From: an uncultured Bacteroidota bacterium
GTDB lineage: Bacteria > Bacteroidota > Bacteroidia > Chitinophagales > Chitinophagaceae
Reading direction: 5' to 3'
NCBI GenBank assembly: GCA_903881585.1
Contig: CAIRTW010000217.1
Span: forward strand, 1 to 50,673
DNA: 50,673 bases
Shown: in pieces, positions 34,211 through 44,067 of the stretch
Numbering within the stretch: the first letter of the stretch is position 1
How the letters are laid out: the number at the start of each line of letters is the position of its first letter
The notes under the pieces: generated by a model
What the model was told of the DNA's origin: nothing
The model's input: the letters and a program-made list of their open reading frames with translations, nothing else
Database searches by the model: none
Position numbers and translations under genes: made by a program

Positions 34211-34365
34211 GCGGCAAATATATAATAATCTTACCCGTCTGGACCCTGCTGTCGCGAATTTTTTCGGCAAAATCCAGCACAAATAAAATGTTATTAGCTT
34301 TTAATTTGTTAACTGTGCCTCCTTTTAACTTTTTAACCTATTTTTGCTCCCCTTTAAGACGGATT

Positions 34366-35004
34366 ATGGAATATAGAGAAATAGTAGCAGTTACTGGCCT
34401 CGGCGGACTTTACCAATTGTTGACCACAAAGAGCGATGGCGCCATAGTGCGCAATGTGGCAGACAAAACAACAAAGTTCATTTCTGCGCGCCAGCACAAT
34501 GTAACACCACTGGAAAGTATAGAAGTATACACCACCGGCGACAACGTGCGCCTGCACAATGTATTCCAGAAGATGCTGGAACATGAAGCCAGCGTGCCAC
34601 CTGTGGATGCCAAAAGCAACGATAACAATGCTATTAAGACCTACTTTACATCCATCTTCCCTGAGTTCGATCAGGAGCGTGTCTATGTGAGCGACATGAA
34701 GAAAATGCTGAAGTGGTATGAGATACTGAAAGCTAACGACCTCCTTCGTTTCGAAGCGGAAGAAGAGGCAGTACCAGAAGAGGAAGCCGCACCAGCAGCC
34801 GTTGAAGCAACTCCCGAAGTAGCTGAAGAAAAGCCTGCGAAAAAAGCGAAAGCCAAAAAAGCTGATGATGCCGAAGCTGCCCCAGCTGAGGAAAAACCAA
34901 AGAAAGTAGCCAAAAAGAAAAAGGCTGAAGGAGAAGATGCAGCCGAAGGTGAAGAAAAACCAGCTAAGAAAGCTGCTCCCAAGAAAAAGAAAACAGAAGA
35001 GTAA
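34366..35004 (+). CDS. DUF5606 family protein with Lys/Glu/Ala tail
   Basis: A 212-residue cytoplasmic protein. The start at 34366 gives MEYREIVAVTGLGGLYQLLT, the standard opening of this Bacteroidota family; the upstream frame to 34288 looks random. Residues 1-125 are the conserved domain (KSDGAIVRNVADKTTKFISA, SIEVYTTGDNVRLHNVFQKM, SIFPEFDQERVYVSDMKKML). Residues 130-212 are low complexity, made of Ala, Glu, Lys and Pro (EEKPAKKAKAKKADDAEAAP), similar to histone H1-like tails. The tail could bind nucleic acids, but function is unknown. It is divergent from dcd and is followed by a bidirectional terminator. Confidence 0.8.
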   Translation: MEYREIVAVTGLGGLYQLLTTKSDGAIVRNVADKTTKFISARQHNVTPLESIEVYTTGDNVRLHNVFQKMLEHEASVPPVDAKSNDNNAIKTYFTSIFPEFDQERVYVSDMKKMLKWYEILKANDLLRFEAEEEAVPEEEAAPAAVEATPEVAEEKPAKKAKAKKADDAEAAPAEEKPKKVAKKKKAEGEDAAEGEEKPAKKAAPKKKKTEE

Positions 35005-35062
35005 TAGGCACTATAGGTAGTCAGGCAAAATTTGCATCTCTACAACATGACCGCAAAGAATT

Positions 35063-35096
35063 AGGGCTAACCTGCATGGTTAGCCCTCGTTCTTTT
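35063..35096. terminator. bidirectional terminator between convergent genes
   Basis: AGGGCTAACC (35063-35072) pairs perfectly with GGTTAGCCCT (35078-35087) around TGCAT, followed by CGTTCTTTT on the plus strand; upstream lie CAAAGAATT bases that give T-rich sequence on the minus strand. It ends the DUF5606 gene and the M16 gene, whose stop is at 35095. Confidence 0.85.
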
Positions 35097-36405
35097 AGAT
35101 CACCACCACCTCGTAAAAGTCACTTTTGCTGAAATATTTCTGCGCCAGCAATTGAAGCTCTTTAGGGGTAACTGTTTTGTAAATATTGATATTGTTGTTG
35201 AAATAATCTTCGGTAAACCCATTCAGGATGAGGGTACGCCAGCGTTGAAGTATAGAGAATGGCCCGTCAAGGTCACCCAGCAAGCCGCCGAGCAGGTAGT
35301 TCTTTACAAGCAGCAGCTCATCTTCAGTTGCAGGCTCGTTGCAGAGGGTTTCCATTTCATGATAAACTTCTTTTATAGCAGCGTCTATCACATCTCTTCC
35401 AGTCTCCGTATGAATGATAAGAGAACCACCACTGATATCCGGCGACAGAGAGCTGTAAATGCCGTACGTAAAGCCTTTTTCCTCTCTTATATTGCTCATT
35501 AGCCGCGAGCCGAAATAGCCGCCAAACAAGGTGTTAAGCATCACCATAGGTGAGTAATCGGGGTGGTGCCGGTTAGGGAACTGCCTGCCTATCCGTATAG
35601 CGCCCTGCACACCATTTGGATCATTGTTCACCCTAAGCATCTTATCGGCGGCGGCCTGTATAGCAAATGTCTCCTTCTTGATCTCGGCATGATCCAAAGC
35701 CACATTCCCGAAAACATCGTTGATGCACTTTACTTCTCGTGTCCCTACCTTGCCGGCCATGAACATGCGTACGTTAGCCAGGTTGTAGTGTGTGCGATAA
35801 AAAGCAAGAAGATCTTCGCGTGTAACCGCTTCTATGTTCTCCTTCTTAGAATACCGGCCATATGGATGCGATGGGCCATAGAGAAGCGCATCTACCTGCT
35901 GGTTGGCTACAAACTCACACTGGCGCAGGTTTACCAGCAATTTCTGGATAGCATTGTGCTTATGTATCTCCACTTCTTCCTCCGGGAATATGGCGTCTGT
36001 CATGATCTCACGGATCATCGGCAGCAGCTCCGGGAGATGCTTGGTCAATGCGTAAAGTGTGATAGTTGCATAGTCATTTCCTGCGCTCACTTTCAGTTGT
36101 GCACCAAAAAATTCAAGGGCTTCGTGTATCTGTTCTGCCGTATATTTTGAGGTGCCGTTCTTAAGCAATCCGGCTGTGCCCTGCGCTACAGAAGGCTTCT
36201 GTTCATACCAAAGGCCCGCCGGAAAAACCCAATCGATCTGCGCTACGTCCTGCACACCTGCATCCAGCCAGTAGAGCGGCAATCCGTTTTCCAGCTTTTC
36301 TGTTTGTATAGGGGGCAGCTTGTAGTCAAACTCCACTGCATCATGTATATCCGGTGATTTTGTTCTGTCTAATACCATTGTTTGCATCAGCATTTTATTG
36401 TTCAA
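35095..36405 (-). CDS. M16 peptidase family protein lacking the HxxEH zinc motif
   Basis: A 436-residue protein with the two-lobe M16 (insulinase-like) layout. The first lobe has FPAGLWYEQKPSVAQGTAGL, where active enzymes have G.AH.LEH; here the segment reads AQGTAGLLKNGTSKYTAEQI, so both His and the Glu are missing. The second lobe keeps NIREEKGFTYGIYSSLSPDI, the Arg/Tyr pair that in two-subunit M16 peptidases contributes to substrate binding. It therefore looks like a non-catalytic partner subunit. No signal peptide is visible. An active M16 partner is not next to it; the gene lies eight bases after the thioesterase gene, as one operon. Confidence 0.87.
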   Translation of the reverse strand: MNNKMLMQTMVLDRTKSPDIHDAVEFDYKLPPIQTEKLENGLPLYWLDAGVQDVAQIDWVFPAGLWYEQKPSVAQGTAGLLKNGTSKYTAEQIHEALEFFGAQLKVSAGNDYATITLYALTKHLPELLPMIREIMTDAIFPEEEVEIHKHNAIQKLLVNLRQCEFVANQQVDALLYGPSHPYGRYSKKENIEAVTREDLLAFYRTHYNLANVRMFMAGKVGTREVKCINDVFGNVALDHAEIKKETFAIQAAADKMLRVNNDPNGVQGAIRIGRQFPNRHHPDYSPMVMLNTLFGGYFGSRLMSNIREEKGFTYGIYSSLSPDISGGSLIIHTETGRDVIDAAIKEVYHEMETLCNEPATEDELLLVKNYLLGGLLGDLDGPFSILQRWRTLILNGFTEDYFNNNINIYKTVTPKELQLLAQKYFSKSDFYEVVVI

Positions 36406-36413
36406 TAAAGGTA

Positions 36414-36926
36414 CTACTTAATAAAGAGGGCGCGCAATTCGCCTGCATCTTCAGCCTTCATCTTGCCGCCCAGTATCAACCTTAGCTGTCTGCGGCGCAG
36501 CGCTCCTTCAAACATTTTTGTCTCCAGGTCGGTGTCCGGTACCAGCTCCGGCACTTTGCGCGGCTTGCCATGCGGGTCCAGCGCCACAAAGGTCATATAG
36601 GCCTCGTTAGAAAGATATTTATACTGAGCAGTGAGGTCCTCACCCCACACACGCAGGTATATTTCCATAGAGGTGTTGAATGACCGTGTCAGCTTGGCTT
36701 CTATGGTCAGCAGGTTACCTAGTCTTATTGGCTGCGTAAAAGATATATTGTCAACAGAGGCCGTCACAACGGGGCAGTTGCAGTGCTTTTGCGAAGCGAT
36801 CGCCGCCGCAATATCCATCCAGTGCATCAGCTTGCCACCCATCAGGTTGCCTAGCGTATTGGTGTCGTTCGGCAGCACCAGCTCAGACATGATCACAAAT
36901 GTATCCTGTGGTTTTTTTGTTTGCAT
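36414..36926 (-). CDS. acyl-CoA thioesterase (hotdog fold)
   Basis: A 170-residue cytoplasmic protein with the hotdog thioesterase pattern: ELVLPNDTNTLGNLMGGKLM (the N..G...GG motif holding the catalytic Asn/Asp region), HWMDIAAAIASQKHCNCPVV, VDNISFTQPIRLGNLLTIEA and RSFNTSMEIYLRVWGEDL. This is the YciA/BACH group that hydrolyses acyl-CoA; chain length preference cannot be read. It is the first gene of a pair with the M16-like protein downstream. A weak minus-strand box (TAATTTTC) lies upstream. Confidence 0.88.
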   Translation of the reverse strand: MQTKKPQDTFVIMSELVLPNDTNTLGNLMGGKLMHWMDIAAAIASQKHCNCPVVTASVDNISFTQPIRLGNLLTIEAKLTRSFNTSMEIYLRVWGEDLTAQYKYLSNEAYMTFVALDPHGKPRKVPELVPDTDLETKMFEGALRRRQLRLILGGKMKAEDAGELRALFIK

Positions 36927-36980
36927 TTCACTCGTTTTTTAAAAGCGAAAATTACGCCAATATCAGGTCTTGCTCGGCGA

Positions 36981-38417
36981 TTATTTTAAAAGCTCGGCAT
37001 AGGTCATTACCTGGTATGGCTTTGTTGAGTCCACATTGAAGTATTCTTTATTCAGCTGGCTGCAGGGAAAATTGGCATAGGCATCAAAAAAGCCCTTAGG
37101 GTCTTTTAAACAATCCAAAACCCGTTTGTCACCCGGGTTCACGAACATAAAAGTCAGCTGTGGCTTATCTCCATCCATTGAGGACCGCATGACACTTTCA
37201 AAAGGCAAGCCCCAATAGAGCTTTGATGCGGTGATAAGTTGGACATCATTATAAAGCGCCAGTTTTGTAATCCCCTTTTTCCGCATCTGGGTTAATATTT
37301 GTTCCGTCATATTTATACGGGCTGTGAATGGCGGCAGGAACGAGATGATATAAACCATCCTTACGACAAATATGCCTGCTACCAGGCATGTAGCAATTGA
37401 TGATCTGATGCCCGGCAAAAATGCAAAAACAAACGGCGTAGCAGCGATAATACCGATACAGGACCATTCACTTTCTATATGAAACAGCTGGGTGGTACCA
37501 TCCAGATCTCCGTAAGTGAGCCCTATGATGATCATATACCCTGCAACCGATAACACTGTCCAGACGGCCTGCATGTATTGTTTGCTGCTGATCAGGGCTA
37601 TCATGCCAAGAATAAAAACTATTGTACCAGCCCAGTAATTTATGAGGCACCTCCACAAAAAAGCCGTTACCTCCGGCTTTGTAAATGACTCAATAACATC
37701 TTTTATTGAAAAGTGCGTCACTCCATGCAGCAAGGCGCTTTCTGTTGCATTTCCCCCAGTGGATAAAAGAAACTTAACCGCTATGATACAGCCAATAAGC
37801 ACCGTCAGCAGCAATGAGGCATTCCTTGAAAACGGCCAGCTCCCTTTGTCAATGATAAAGAATACCCACAAATAAATAAACGGCACGGCGATCACAAAAT
37901 GAGTAAATAGCGCCAGTGCACCGAGCACTAAAAAAGACACCGCCAACAAAGCGATATTAGACTTCCTGCCCCCCAAGTATATGACAACGCCATACATCAG
38001 GAACATCCACGCAATGCCCTGCGGCACCTCGCTCACCCATATAAACGATTCACTGAAAAACAGGAAATAATACAAGGCCATAAGAATGGCCAGGCGATAC
38101 TGTTTGAGTACGTAAACCAGTATGGCATTCACTGAAAAGAAAAACAGGTTGAAGCTGACACCATAACCGATCAAAATTGCCTTCAGAGACAGGTGCAACT
38201 TTTGCCCAAAGTAAGGCACCATCTGCGTGACAAATGAACCATACCTGCTTTCCTGAATGGCCAGCTTCTTGTCGTTAATAATGTGGAACAAAACATAGGA
38301 TGCATCTGCAAACAGCACCCGCTCCCGATAAAACAACAAGGCAGTAATAAAAAGCCCGGCCATGGCTGCAAGCCCCACCTTGGCAACACCTTTTAATGAC
38401 TGCTTGCTAACATCCAT
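36981..38417 (-). CDS. polytopic membrane protein of unknown function
   Basis: A 478-residue protein with about ten hydrophobic segments between residues 10 and 365, and a soluble C-terminal part (about 370-478). The layout, many helices then a periplasmic-looking tail (GITKLALYNDVQLITASKLY, KDPKGFFDAYANFPCSQLNK), recalls membrane glycosyltransferase-like or O-antigen-type proteins, but I see no DD/ED catalytic pair or other motif to support that. No family is assigned. It lies between the thioesterase and a T9SS protein on the same strand, with gaps of 55 and 84 bases. Confidence 0.6.
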   Translation of the reverse strand: MDVSKQSLKGVAKVGLAAMAGLFITALLFYRERVLFADASYVLFHIINDKKLAIQESRYGSFVTQMVPYFGQKLHLSLKAILIGYGVSFNLFFFSVNAILVYVLKQYRLAILMALYYFLFFSESFIWVSEVPQGIAWMFLMYGVVIYLGGRKSNIALLAVSFLVLGALALFTHFVIAVPFIYLWVFFIIDKGSWPFSRNASLLLTVLIGCIIAVKFLLSTGGNATESALLHGVTHFSIKDVIESFTKPEVTAFLWRCLINYWAGTIVFILGMIALISSKQYMQAVWTVLSVAGYMIIIGLTYGDLDGTTQLFHIESEWSCIGIIAATPFVFAFLPGIRSSIATCLVAGIFVVRMVYIISFLPPFTARINMTEQILTQMRKKGITKLALYNDVQLITASKLYWGLPFESVMRSSMDGDKPQLTFMFVNPGDKRVLDCLKDPKGFFDAYANFPCSQLNKEYFNVDSTKPYQVMTYAELLK

Positions 38418-38501
38418 AAAACTGGAAAATCTGGGATTAAGGATACAATATAAATAAGAAAGGCCACCTACAGGCAGCCCTTCAATTCTTTTTGGTACAA
38501 A

Positions 38502-39656
38502 TTATTTTGCGATCGTTATTGCCTTTACTGCGATCTCTTTACCATTATTGTTTAACCGGACATAGCAGGTGCCGGAAGCTACAGACGGCAATACAACGTG
38601 TGCCTGGTTGCCTGTTACACTCAATGCGTTTGCAGCAAGTACCTTACCGCTCACATCCATGAGCTCGTAGCTCCATGTGCCGCCTATTGCAGGCAGGGTA
38701 ACAGTAACCTCACCGCCGCTTACCGGATTTGGATAAATGCCCACAGTTGCAACAGCACTGGCTTCAGCCACACCCAGATCTATTGTGCGCTGTGTATGCG
38801 TAGTGGCCTTGGTTGGAGTACTGTAAGTGCTGTCTGTAAACTGTACATTAGCAAAGGCGGTCACCTCTTCCGGACGGTAGTAGTTTTGCTCGTAAGTAGT
38901 GGTTACCTGGCCCTGGGTAACGCCTAAACCACCAAGTACCGTAGCAGATGCAGGAGCGCCATTAACGAAAAAGCTATCAACTGTAGAAGTTTTTGTCTGT
39001 ACCTGTAAAACATTAAACCAGCTAGATGCAGTGCCTGCCAAAGTTTTTACACGCATTTGCCCCCATCCGATAACCGAATCTTGCTCAGTTACATAGCTAG
39101 ACACAACGCCAGGTGCATGGCTTAGCGGCACGAGAGCTACCGAAATAATAAAATGAAAATTAAAATGATAGTTTGAAGACCAAGACGAATGATACGTTGC
39201 AGGGAAGCCTATTTTTGTACGTGGCGAAGAGTATATTGTGTCCTGTGCTGGTATAATTAAGCTGTCAGTCGGGCCGAATGTTACTGCCGCAAGACTGTAT
39301 CCCATCTGCTGCACATTAACACCATATTCCAGGAGACCTGATGCAACATTGGAAGACTGTACGTTTCCCTGGTAGCTGTACGTGGACAGGCTGTAAAAGT
39401 TACTGTCTGCAAACTGATAGGTAGTTGTTGGCACACGATACACATATAATACAGGTGTGGAGTCCGTAACATCGGTAAGATCCCACATACCATTTGCAGC
39501 AGCTGCAAATGAAGGGAAAGCAGAAGCCGCCGTGGTGACTTTAAGGCTATCAGTGCCTGTTAATGTTGCAGGATAACTGCCCGATGTGAGCGTGATCTGT
39601 GCATGTGTACTTGCAGCTAATAATAGCACTGCGATCGATAGTATAGATTTTCTCAT
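38502..39656 (-). CDS. secreted T9SS-sorted protein of unknown function
   Basis: A 384-residue protein. The start at 39656 gives a signal peptide (MRKSILSIAVLLLAASTHAQ); the frame is open nine more codons. The body (about 25-300) is all-beta and Ser/Thr/Tyr-rich with no domain I recognise (GMWDLTDVTDSTPVLYVYRV, TEQDSVIGWGQMRVKTLAG). The last 75 residues, from VGIYPNPVSGGEVTVTLP through SGTCYVRLNNNGKEIAVKAI, are a T9SS type A sorting domain. It is probably surface-attached or released. A TACATTCG box on the minus strand, about 14 bases before the start, is a weak promoter candidate. Confidence 0.75.
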   Translation of the reverse strand: MRKSILSIAVLLLAASTHAQITLTSGSYPATLTGTDSLKVTTAASAFPSFAAAANGMWDLTDVTDSTPVLYVYRVPTTTYQFADSNFYSLSTYSYQGNVQSSNVASGLLEYGVNVQQMGYSLAAVTFGPTDSLIIPAQDTIYSSPRTKIGFPATYHSSWSSNYHFNFHFIISVALVPLSHAPGVVSSYVTEQDSVIGWGQMRVKTLAGTASSWFNVLQVQTKTSTVDSFFVNGAPASATVLGGLGVTQGQVTTTYEQNYYRPEEVTAFANVQFTDSTYSTPTKATTHTQRTIDLGVAEASAVATVGIYPNPVSGGEVTVTLPAIGGTWSYELMDVSGKVLAANALSVTGNQAHVVLPSVASGTCYVRLNNNGKEIAVKAITIAK

Positions 39657-39720
39657 AAAAATATTTTTCGCGAATGTATGCAAAAGCAGTATAATAACAT
39701 AATCTTCTGAAATTTCGGCC

Positions 39721-42567
39721 TTATTTACTCAGGTGCATGCTGCGCTCTTTGTAAAGGTTCCTGAACCAGGGATCTCGAAGATTTTTAATAAACCTGATGG
39801 CTTCGCCGGTGCTTTTCATTTCAGGCCCCAGTTCCTTATTTACATTCGGGAATTTATTAAAGCTGAATACAGGCTCTTTTACCGCGAAGCCTTCCAGCTT
39901 TTGCACCAGCTTCAGGTCTTTTAGTTTTAGCTCACCCAGCATCACTTTGGTAGCGATATTGAGGTAGGGAATACCATATGCCTTGGCAATAAACGGAGTA
40001 GTGCGGCTGGCGCGCGGATTTGCTTCTATCACAAACACCTTACCATCTTTAATAGCATATTGAATATTTATCAATCCCTTTATGTTTAGGCGTAAAGCTA
40101 TTTTTTTAGCAATGTCCGTCATCTCATCTACTATCAGGGGAGTAAGGTTGAAGGCTGGTAAAACTGCGTGGCTGTCGCCGCTGTGAATACCTGCCGGCTC
40201 TATATGCTCCATAATACCCATTATGTGCACTGTTTCGCCATCGCATATTGCATCCACTTCCGCTTCCTGGCATCGGTCCAGGAAATGATCAATGAGTATC
40301 TTATTGCCGGGCAGATGCTTTAAGAGGCTTACCACACTTTTTTCCAGTTCCTCATCATTTATCACTATCCTCATGCGCTGGCCGCCGAGCACATAAGAAG
40401 GGCGCACCAGTACAGGGTAACCTACTTCTTTTGCTACCTCAATAGCCTCATCGGTTGTGTATGCTGTACCATAATTCGGATAGGGAATACCCAGCTCTTT
40501 CAGCGTATCGCTGAACCGGCCACGGTCTTCGGCAATATCCATGCTGTCGAAAGAAGTACCTATTATTTTTATTCCTTTTTCGTGAAGGCGTTTTGCAAGT
40601 TTCAGGGCAGTCTGACCACCCAGCTGAACGATGATGCCATCTGGCTTTTCATGCTCTATGATCTCCCACAGATGCTCCCAGTACACCGGCTCAAAATAGA
40701 GCTTGTCAGCAATATCAAAATCTGTTGACACTGTTTCGGGATTACAGTTTACCATTATCGACTCATAGCCACATTCCCTGATGGCCATCAGGCCGTGGGT
40801 GCAGCAGTAATCGAACTCAATGCCCTGGCCTATACGGTTTGGCCCGGAGCCGAGCACTATAATTTTTTTCTTTGCAGATACTTTACTTTCATTAGATACC
40901 TCTAAAGGTGAGGATGCCGGACCTTGCTCAAACGTGCTGTAGAAATATGGCGTTTTAGCTTCAAATTCTGCGCTGCAGGTATCTACCATTTTGAATACCC
41001 GCGTTATTCCCAGCGCTTTTCTATGCTCATATACTTCTTCTTCTGTGCAATCTTTCACCAGCTCAGCTATCTGCTCATCGCCAAAACCCATTTGTTTTGC
41101 CTCGCGCAACAGACCGTCCGGCAGTTTTTCCAGGTGTTTGTATTTGCGTATCTCCGTTTCCAGATTTACAATGTCCTGTATCTGGTACAAAAACCAGCGG
41201 TCTATTTGCGTAAGCTCCCTTATTGTTTTTATAGATACCCCTGCCGCCATTGCTTCTTTGATGCGGAATATACGGTCCCATGTTGGTCGTTTCAGTGTAT
41301 CTATCAATTCTTCCGGGCGCAAGCGGCTGGTGCTGATAAAAGACAAGCCTGTTGCATTGTTCTCCAGGCTTTGACATGCTTTTTGCAAAGCCTCGGGGAA
41401 AGTGCGCCCTATGGCCATTACTTCACCCACCGATTTCATTTGCAGTCCTAATGTATCATCCGCGCCTTTGAATTTATCAAAGTTCCAGCGTGGCATTTTT
41501 ACTATCACGTAGTCAAGCGCAGGCTCAAAGTAAGCCGATGTTGTTTGCGTGATCTGGTTCTTTAATTCATCAAGCGCATAGCCTATGGCCAGCTTGGCTG
41601 CGATCTTGGCTATGGGATAACCAGTAGCTTTCGATGCCAGCGCTGATGAGCGGCTCACGCGCGGATTTATTTCTATAGCAATGATCTCTTCAGTCTCGGG
41701 ATTGAGCGCGAACTGCACATTGCAGCCACCGGCAAAATTGCCCAGATCGCGCATCATCATAATAGCGGTGTTGCGCATCAGCTGGAAAGCGGTATCACTG
41801 AGCGTCATAGCAGGCGCCACGGTGATACTGTCGCCCGTGTGGATGCCCATCGGATCAAAATTCTCAACGGTACAAATAATAACAACATTATCATTTCTAT
41901 CGCGAAGCAATTCCAGTTCAAACTCCTTCCATCCCAATACAGCCCTTTCTACCAGTACTTCGTGCATGGGCGAGGCAGTAAGTCCACGCTCCAATGCGCC
42001 GTCCAGCTCATCTTTATGCATCACTATGCCACCGCCAGAACCGCCTAATGTGAATGATGGGCGGATAACTATAGGCAGCCCGATCTGCTGTGCAAATTCC
42101 TTTCCTTCGAGTAATGAATTTGCTGTTCTTGCTTCTGCCACCGGAACGCCAAGCCTGATCATCCATTGCCGGAACAGTTCCCTGTCTTCGGCCTTATCTA
42201 TAGCCTTAATGTCCACACCTATCAGCTTCACATTAAAACGCTCCCAAACGCCCAGTTCATCAGCCTCTTTAGCGAGGTTCAGGGCTGTTTGCCCACCCAT
42301 TGTGGGCAGCACTGCATCAATATCGTTTTCTTCCAGTATTTGCTCTATGCTTTCTACCGTAAGCGGCAGCAGGTACACCCGGTCAGCCATCATCGGATCG
42401 GTCATTATGGTGGCCGGGTTGGAATTTACCAATATCACCTTTACCCCTTCTTCGCGAAGGCTCCTGGCTGCCTGGGTACCTGAATAGTCAAATTCGCAGG
42501 CCTGGCCTATGATAATGGGGCCGGAGCCTATAATAAGAACACTTTTAATGGAAAGATCGCGTGGCAT
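39721..42567 (-). CDS. carB: carbamoyl-phosphate synthase large subunit, short form
   Basis: A 948-residue enzyme making carbamoyl phosphate from bicarbonate, ammonia and two ATP for pyrimidine and arginine synthesis. The N-terminus has [20 protein letters not shown], then two ATP-grasp halves ([20 protein letters not shown] and [20 protein letters not shown]) joined by the oligomerization domain. E. coli CarB has 1,073 residues; here the protein stops just after the second synthetase half ([20 protein letters not shown]), so the C-terminal MGS-like allosteric domain is absent. The next gene starts only 65 bases downstream, so the domain is not split off. No carA is in the window. Confidence 0.95.
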   Translation of the reverse strand: MPRDLSIKSVLIIGSGPIIIGQACEFDYSGTQAARSLREEGVKVILVNSNPATIMTDPMMADRVYLLPLTVESIEQILEENDIDAVLPTMGGQTALNLAKEADELGVWERFNVKLIGVDIKAIDKAEDRELFRQWMIRLGVPVAEARTANSLLEGKEFAQQIGLPIVIRPSFTLGGSGGGIVMHKDELDGALERGLTASPMHEVLVERAVLGWKEFELELLRDRNDNVVIICTVENFDPMGIHTGDSITVAPAMTLSDTAFQLMRNTAIMMMRDLGNFAGGCNVQFALNPETEEIIAIEINPRVSRSSALASKATGYPIAKIAAKLAIGYALDELKNQITQTTSAYFEPALDYVIVKMPRWNFDKFKGADDTLGLQMKSVGEVMAIGRTFPEALQKACQSLENNATGLSFISTSRLRPEELIDTLKRPTWDRIFRIKEAMAAGVSIKTIRELTQIDRWFLYQIQDIVNLETEIRKYKHLEKLPDGLLREAKQMGFGDEQIAELVKDCTEEEVYEHRKALGITRVFKMVDTCSAEFEAKTPYFYSTFEQGPASSPLEVSNESKVSAKKKIIVLGSGPNRIGQGIEFDYCCTHGLMAIRECGYESIMVNCNPETVSTDFDIADKLYFEPVYWEHLWEIIEHEKPDGIIVQLGGQTALKLAKRLHEKGIKIIGTSFDSMDIAEDRGRFSDTLKELGIPYPNYGTAYTTDEAIEVAKEVGYPVLVRPSYVLGGQRMRIVINDEELEKSVVSLLKHLPGNKILIDHFLDRCQEAEVDAICDGETVHIMGIMEHIEPAGIHSGDSHAVLPAFNLTPLIVDEMTDIAKKIALRLNIKGLINIQYAIKDGKVFVIEANPRASRTTPFIAKAYGIPYLNIATKVMLGELKLKDLKLVQKLEGFAVKEPVFSFNKFPNVNKELGPEMKSTGEAIRFIKNLRDPWFRNLYKERSMHLSK

Positions 42568-42894
42568 TCTGAAATTAAAAATTAAAAATTAAAAATTAAA
42601 AACGCGATGAGCAGATATAAAAATCGGGCTCAACGCCCGAGGTGCAAAAGTATAAAAAATACCGATTGCATTTTTTATTTTGTAGTTACACCATTCTCAA
42701 AAAGTACACAGATAATGTGTAAATGCATATGTACTTAAAAAAACGTTACTTTTTCGCGGTGTTTTATATATATATCTTATAAATTACCGCTTCGGGGATA
42801 ATTATTTGCATAATTTTGCCGAAGCGGATAAAACTATCCGAAACTGTATAACTTTTTTCGCATTTTTGCGATTATTATAAAAATTACGTCCATA
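42568..42894. promoter_or_regulatory. divergent carB/mreB control region
   Basis: For carB (minus strand): TACTTTTG (42652 down to 42645) matches the -7 box exactly, and a small stem TCGGGC/GCCCGA (42624-42640), followed by five T on the minus strand, overlaps the expected start point. Four 7-bp TTAAAAA repeats lie next to the carB start. For mreB (plus strand): TAATTTTG (42811-42818) matches exactly but is 76 bases before the ATG. It is enclosed by a perfect 9-bp inverted repeat, CCGCTTCGG (42787-42795) and CCGAAGCGG (42819-42827), followed by CGGATA/TATCCG (42825-42840). Confidence 0.55.
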
Positions 42895-43926
42895 ATGAGT
42901 TTTTTAGGGTTTTTTAAATTTCTTACACAGGAAATCGCAATAGATCTTGGCACAGCCAATACGCTTATCATACATAACGACCAGGTAGTGGTGGATGAAC
43001 CATCGATAGTAGCTATAGACCGCACCACAAATAAAATTGTAGCTGTAGGCAAGAAGGCTATGATGATGCATGAAAAAACGCACGAAAACCTTAAAACCAT
43101 ACGCCCGCTAAAAGATGGCGTAATAGCCGACTTTAATGCAGCGGAAGGGATGCTGAGGGAAATGATAAAATTGGTTTATCCCAAGAAACCCATGTTCCCC
43201 CCCAGCTGGCGTATGGTGATCTGTATTCCTTCCAGCATTACCGAGGTTGAAAAAAGAGCGGTGCGTGACTCTGCAGAGCAGGCAGGCGCCAAGGAAGTAT
43301 ATATGATACACGAGCCTATGGCTGCCGCCCTGGGCATAGGCATAGATGTGGAAGAGCCAACCGGTAATATGATCATTGATATAGGCGGCGGTACTACCGG
43401 CATTTCTGTGATAGCGCTTGCCGGTATCGTATGCGACCAATCCATTCGTATTGCGGGCGATGAGTTTACCGGCGATATAATGGAGGCCATGCGCCGCTAC
43501 CACAGCCTCATGATAGGAGAGCGTACAGCGGAGCAGATAAAGATACATGTAGGCTCGGCCCTAAAAGAACTGGACAACCCACCAGATGATATCGCGGTAA
43601 ACGGCCGGGACCTGGTGACCGGTATTCCGAAGCAGATCATGGTATCTTACCAGGAAGTTGCCGAGGCGCTGGATAAATCGATCTTCAAGATAGAAGAAGC
43701 TATTCTGAAAGCGCTGGAAAGCACACCACCTGAACTTGCCGCAGATATTTATCGCCGTGGCCTATACCTTACCGGCGGTGGGGCATTGCTTCGCGGGCTG
43801 GACAAGCGCATATCGCATAAGATCAAACTGCCTGTGCATGTAGCCGATGATCCGCTGCGCGCGGTAGTGCGTGGTACCGGTATGGCGCTTAAGAATATAG
43901 CGAGAATGCCGTTTTTGATGAAGTAA
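42895..43926 (+). CDS. mreB: rod shape-determining protein MreB
   Basis: A 343-residue bacterial actin that polymerises under the membrane and guides cell-wall growth. Marks: FLTQEIAIDLGTANTLIIHN (phosphate 1), MIIDIGGGTTGISVIAL (phosphate 2), MIHEPMAAALGIGID (connect region), and LTGGGALLRGLDKRI (adenosine motif). Length is typical. The N-terminus (MSFLGFFKFLTQEI) carries a short hydrophobic stretch as in membrane-binding MreB. It leads the mreBCD cluster; its leader contains the operator-like inverted repeat. Confidence 0.97.
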   Translation: MSFLGFFKFLTQEIAIDLGTANTLIIHNDQVVVDEPSIVAIDRTTNKIVAVGKKAMMMHEKTHENLKTIRPLKDGVIADFNAAEGMLREMIKLVYPKKPMFPPSWRMVICIPSSITEVEKRAVRDSAEQAGAKEVYMIHEPMAAALGIGIDVEEPTGNMIIDIGGGTTGISVIALAGIVCDQSIRIAGDEFTGDIMEAMRRYHSLMIGERTAEQIKIHVGSALKELDNPPDDIAVNGRDLVTGIPKQIMVSYQEVAEALDKSIFKIEEAILKALESTPPELAADIYRRGLYLTGGGALLRGLDKRISHKIKLPVHVADDPLRAVVRGTGMALKNIARMPFLMK

Positions 43927-43942
43927 AACCCCTGACCCCTAA

Positions 43943-43958
43943 CCTGCCTGCAGGCAGA
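43943..43958. repeat. CCTGCCTGCAGGCAGA repeat between mreB and mreC
   Basis: This palindromic word, a variant of the CCTGTCTGCCGACAGGCAGG family (33610-33630, 48431-48450, 49661-49680), sits in the 141-base mreB-mreC gap. Related words flank it (AACCCCTGACCCCTAACC). It is dispersed intergenic repeat DNA. Confidence 0.6.
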
Positions 43959-44067
43959 CAAGAGGGGAACCAGGCATTTAGCTGCGCTTAAGACATTTAG
44001 CAAAAGGAATGAGTTTAGCAAAATGATGTTTATTATATTGCAAGAAAATTCCCAACTCCTAAAATAA

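Noticed and set aside
35563..36150. 195-codon plus-strand ORF
   Set aside because: Antisense shadow of the M16-like gene.
41681..42487. 268-codon plus-strand ORF
   Set aside because: Antisense shadow of carB, rich in Ser and Pro with no domain features.
42624..42640. Attenuator in the carB leader
   Set aside because: The stem is followed by T residues on the minus strand, but the likely start point from the -7 box at 42645-42652 falls inside the stem, so a full hairpin would not be transcribed from it.
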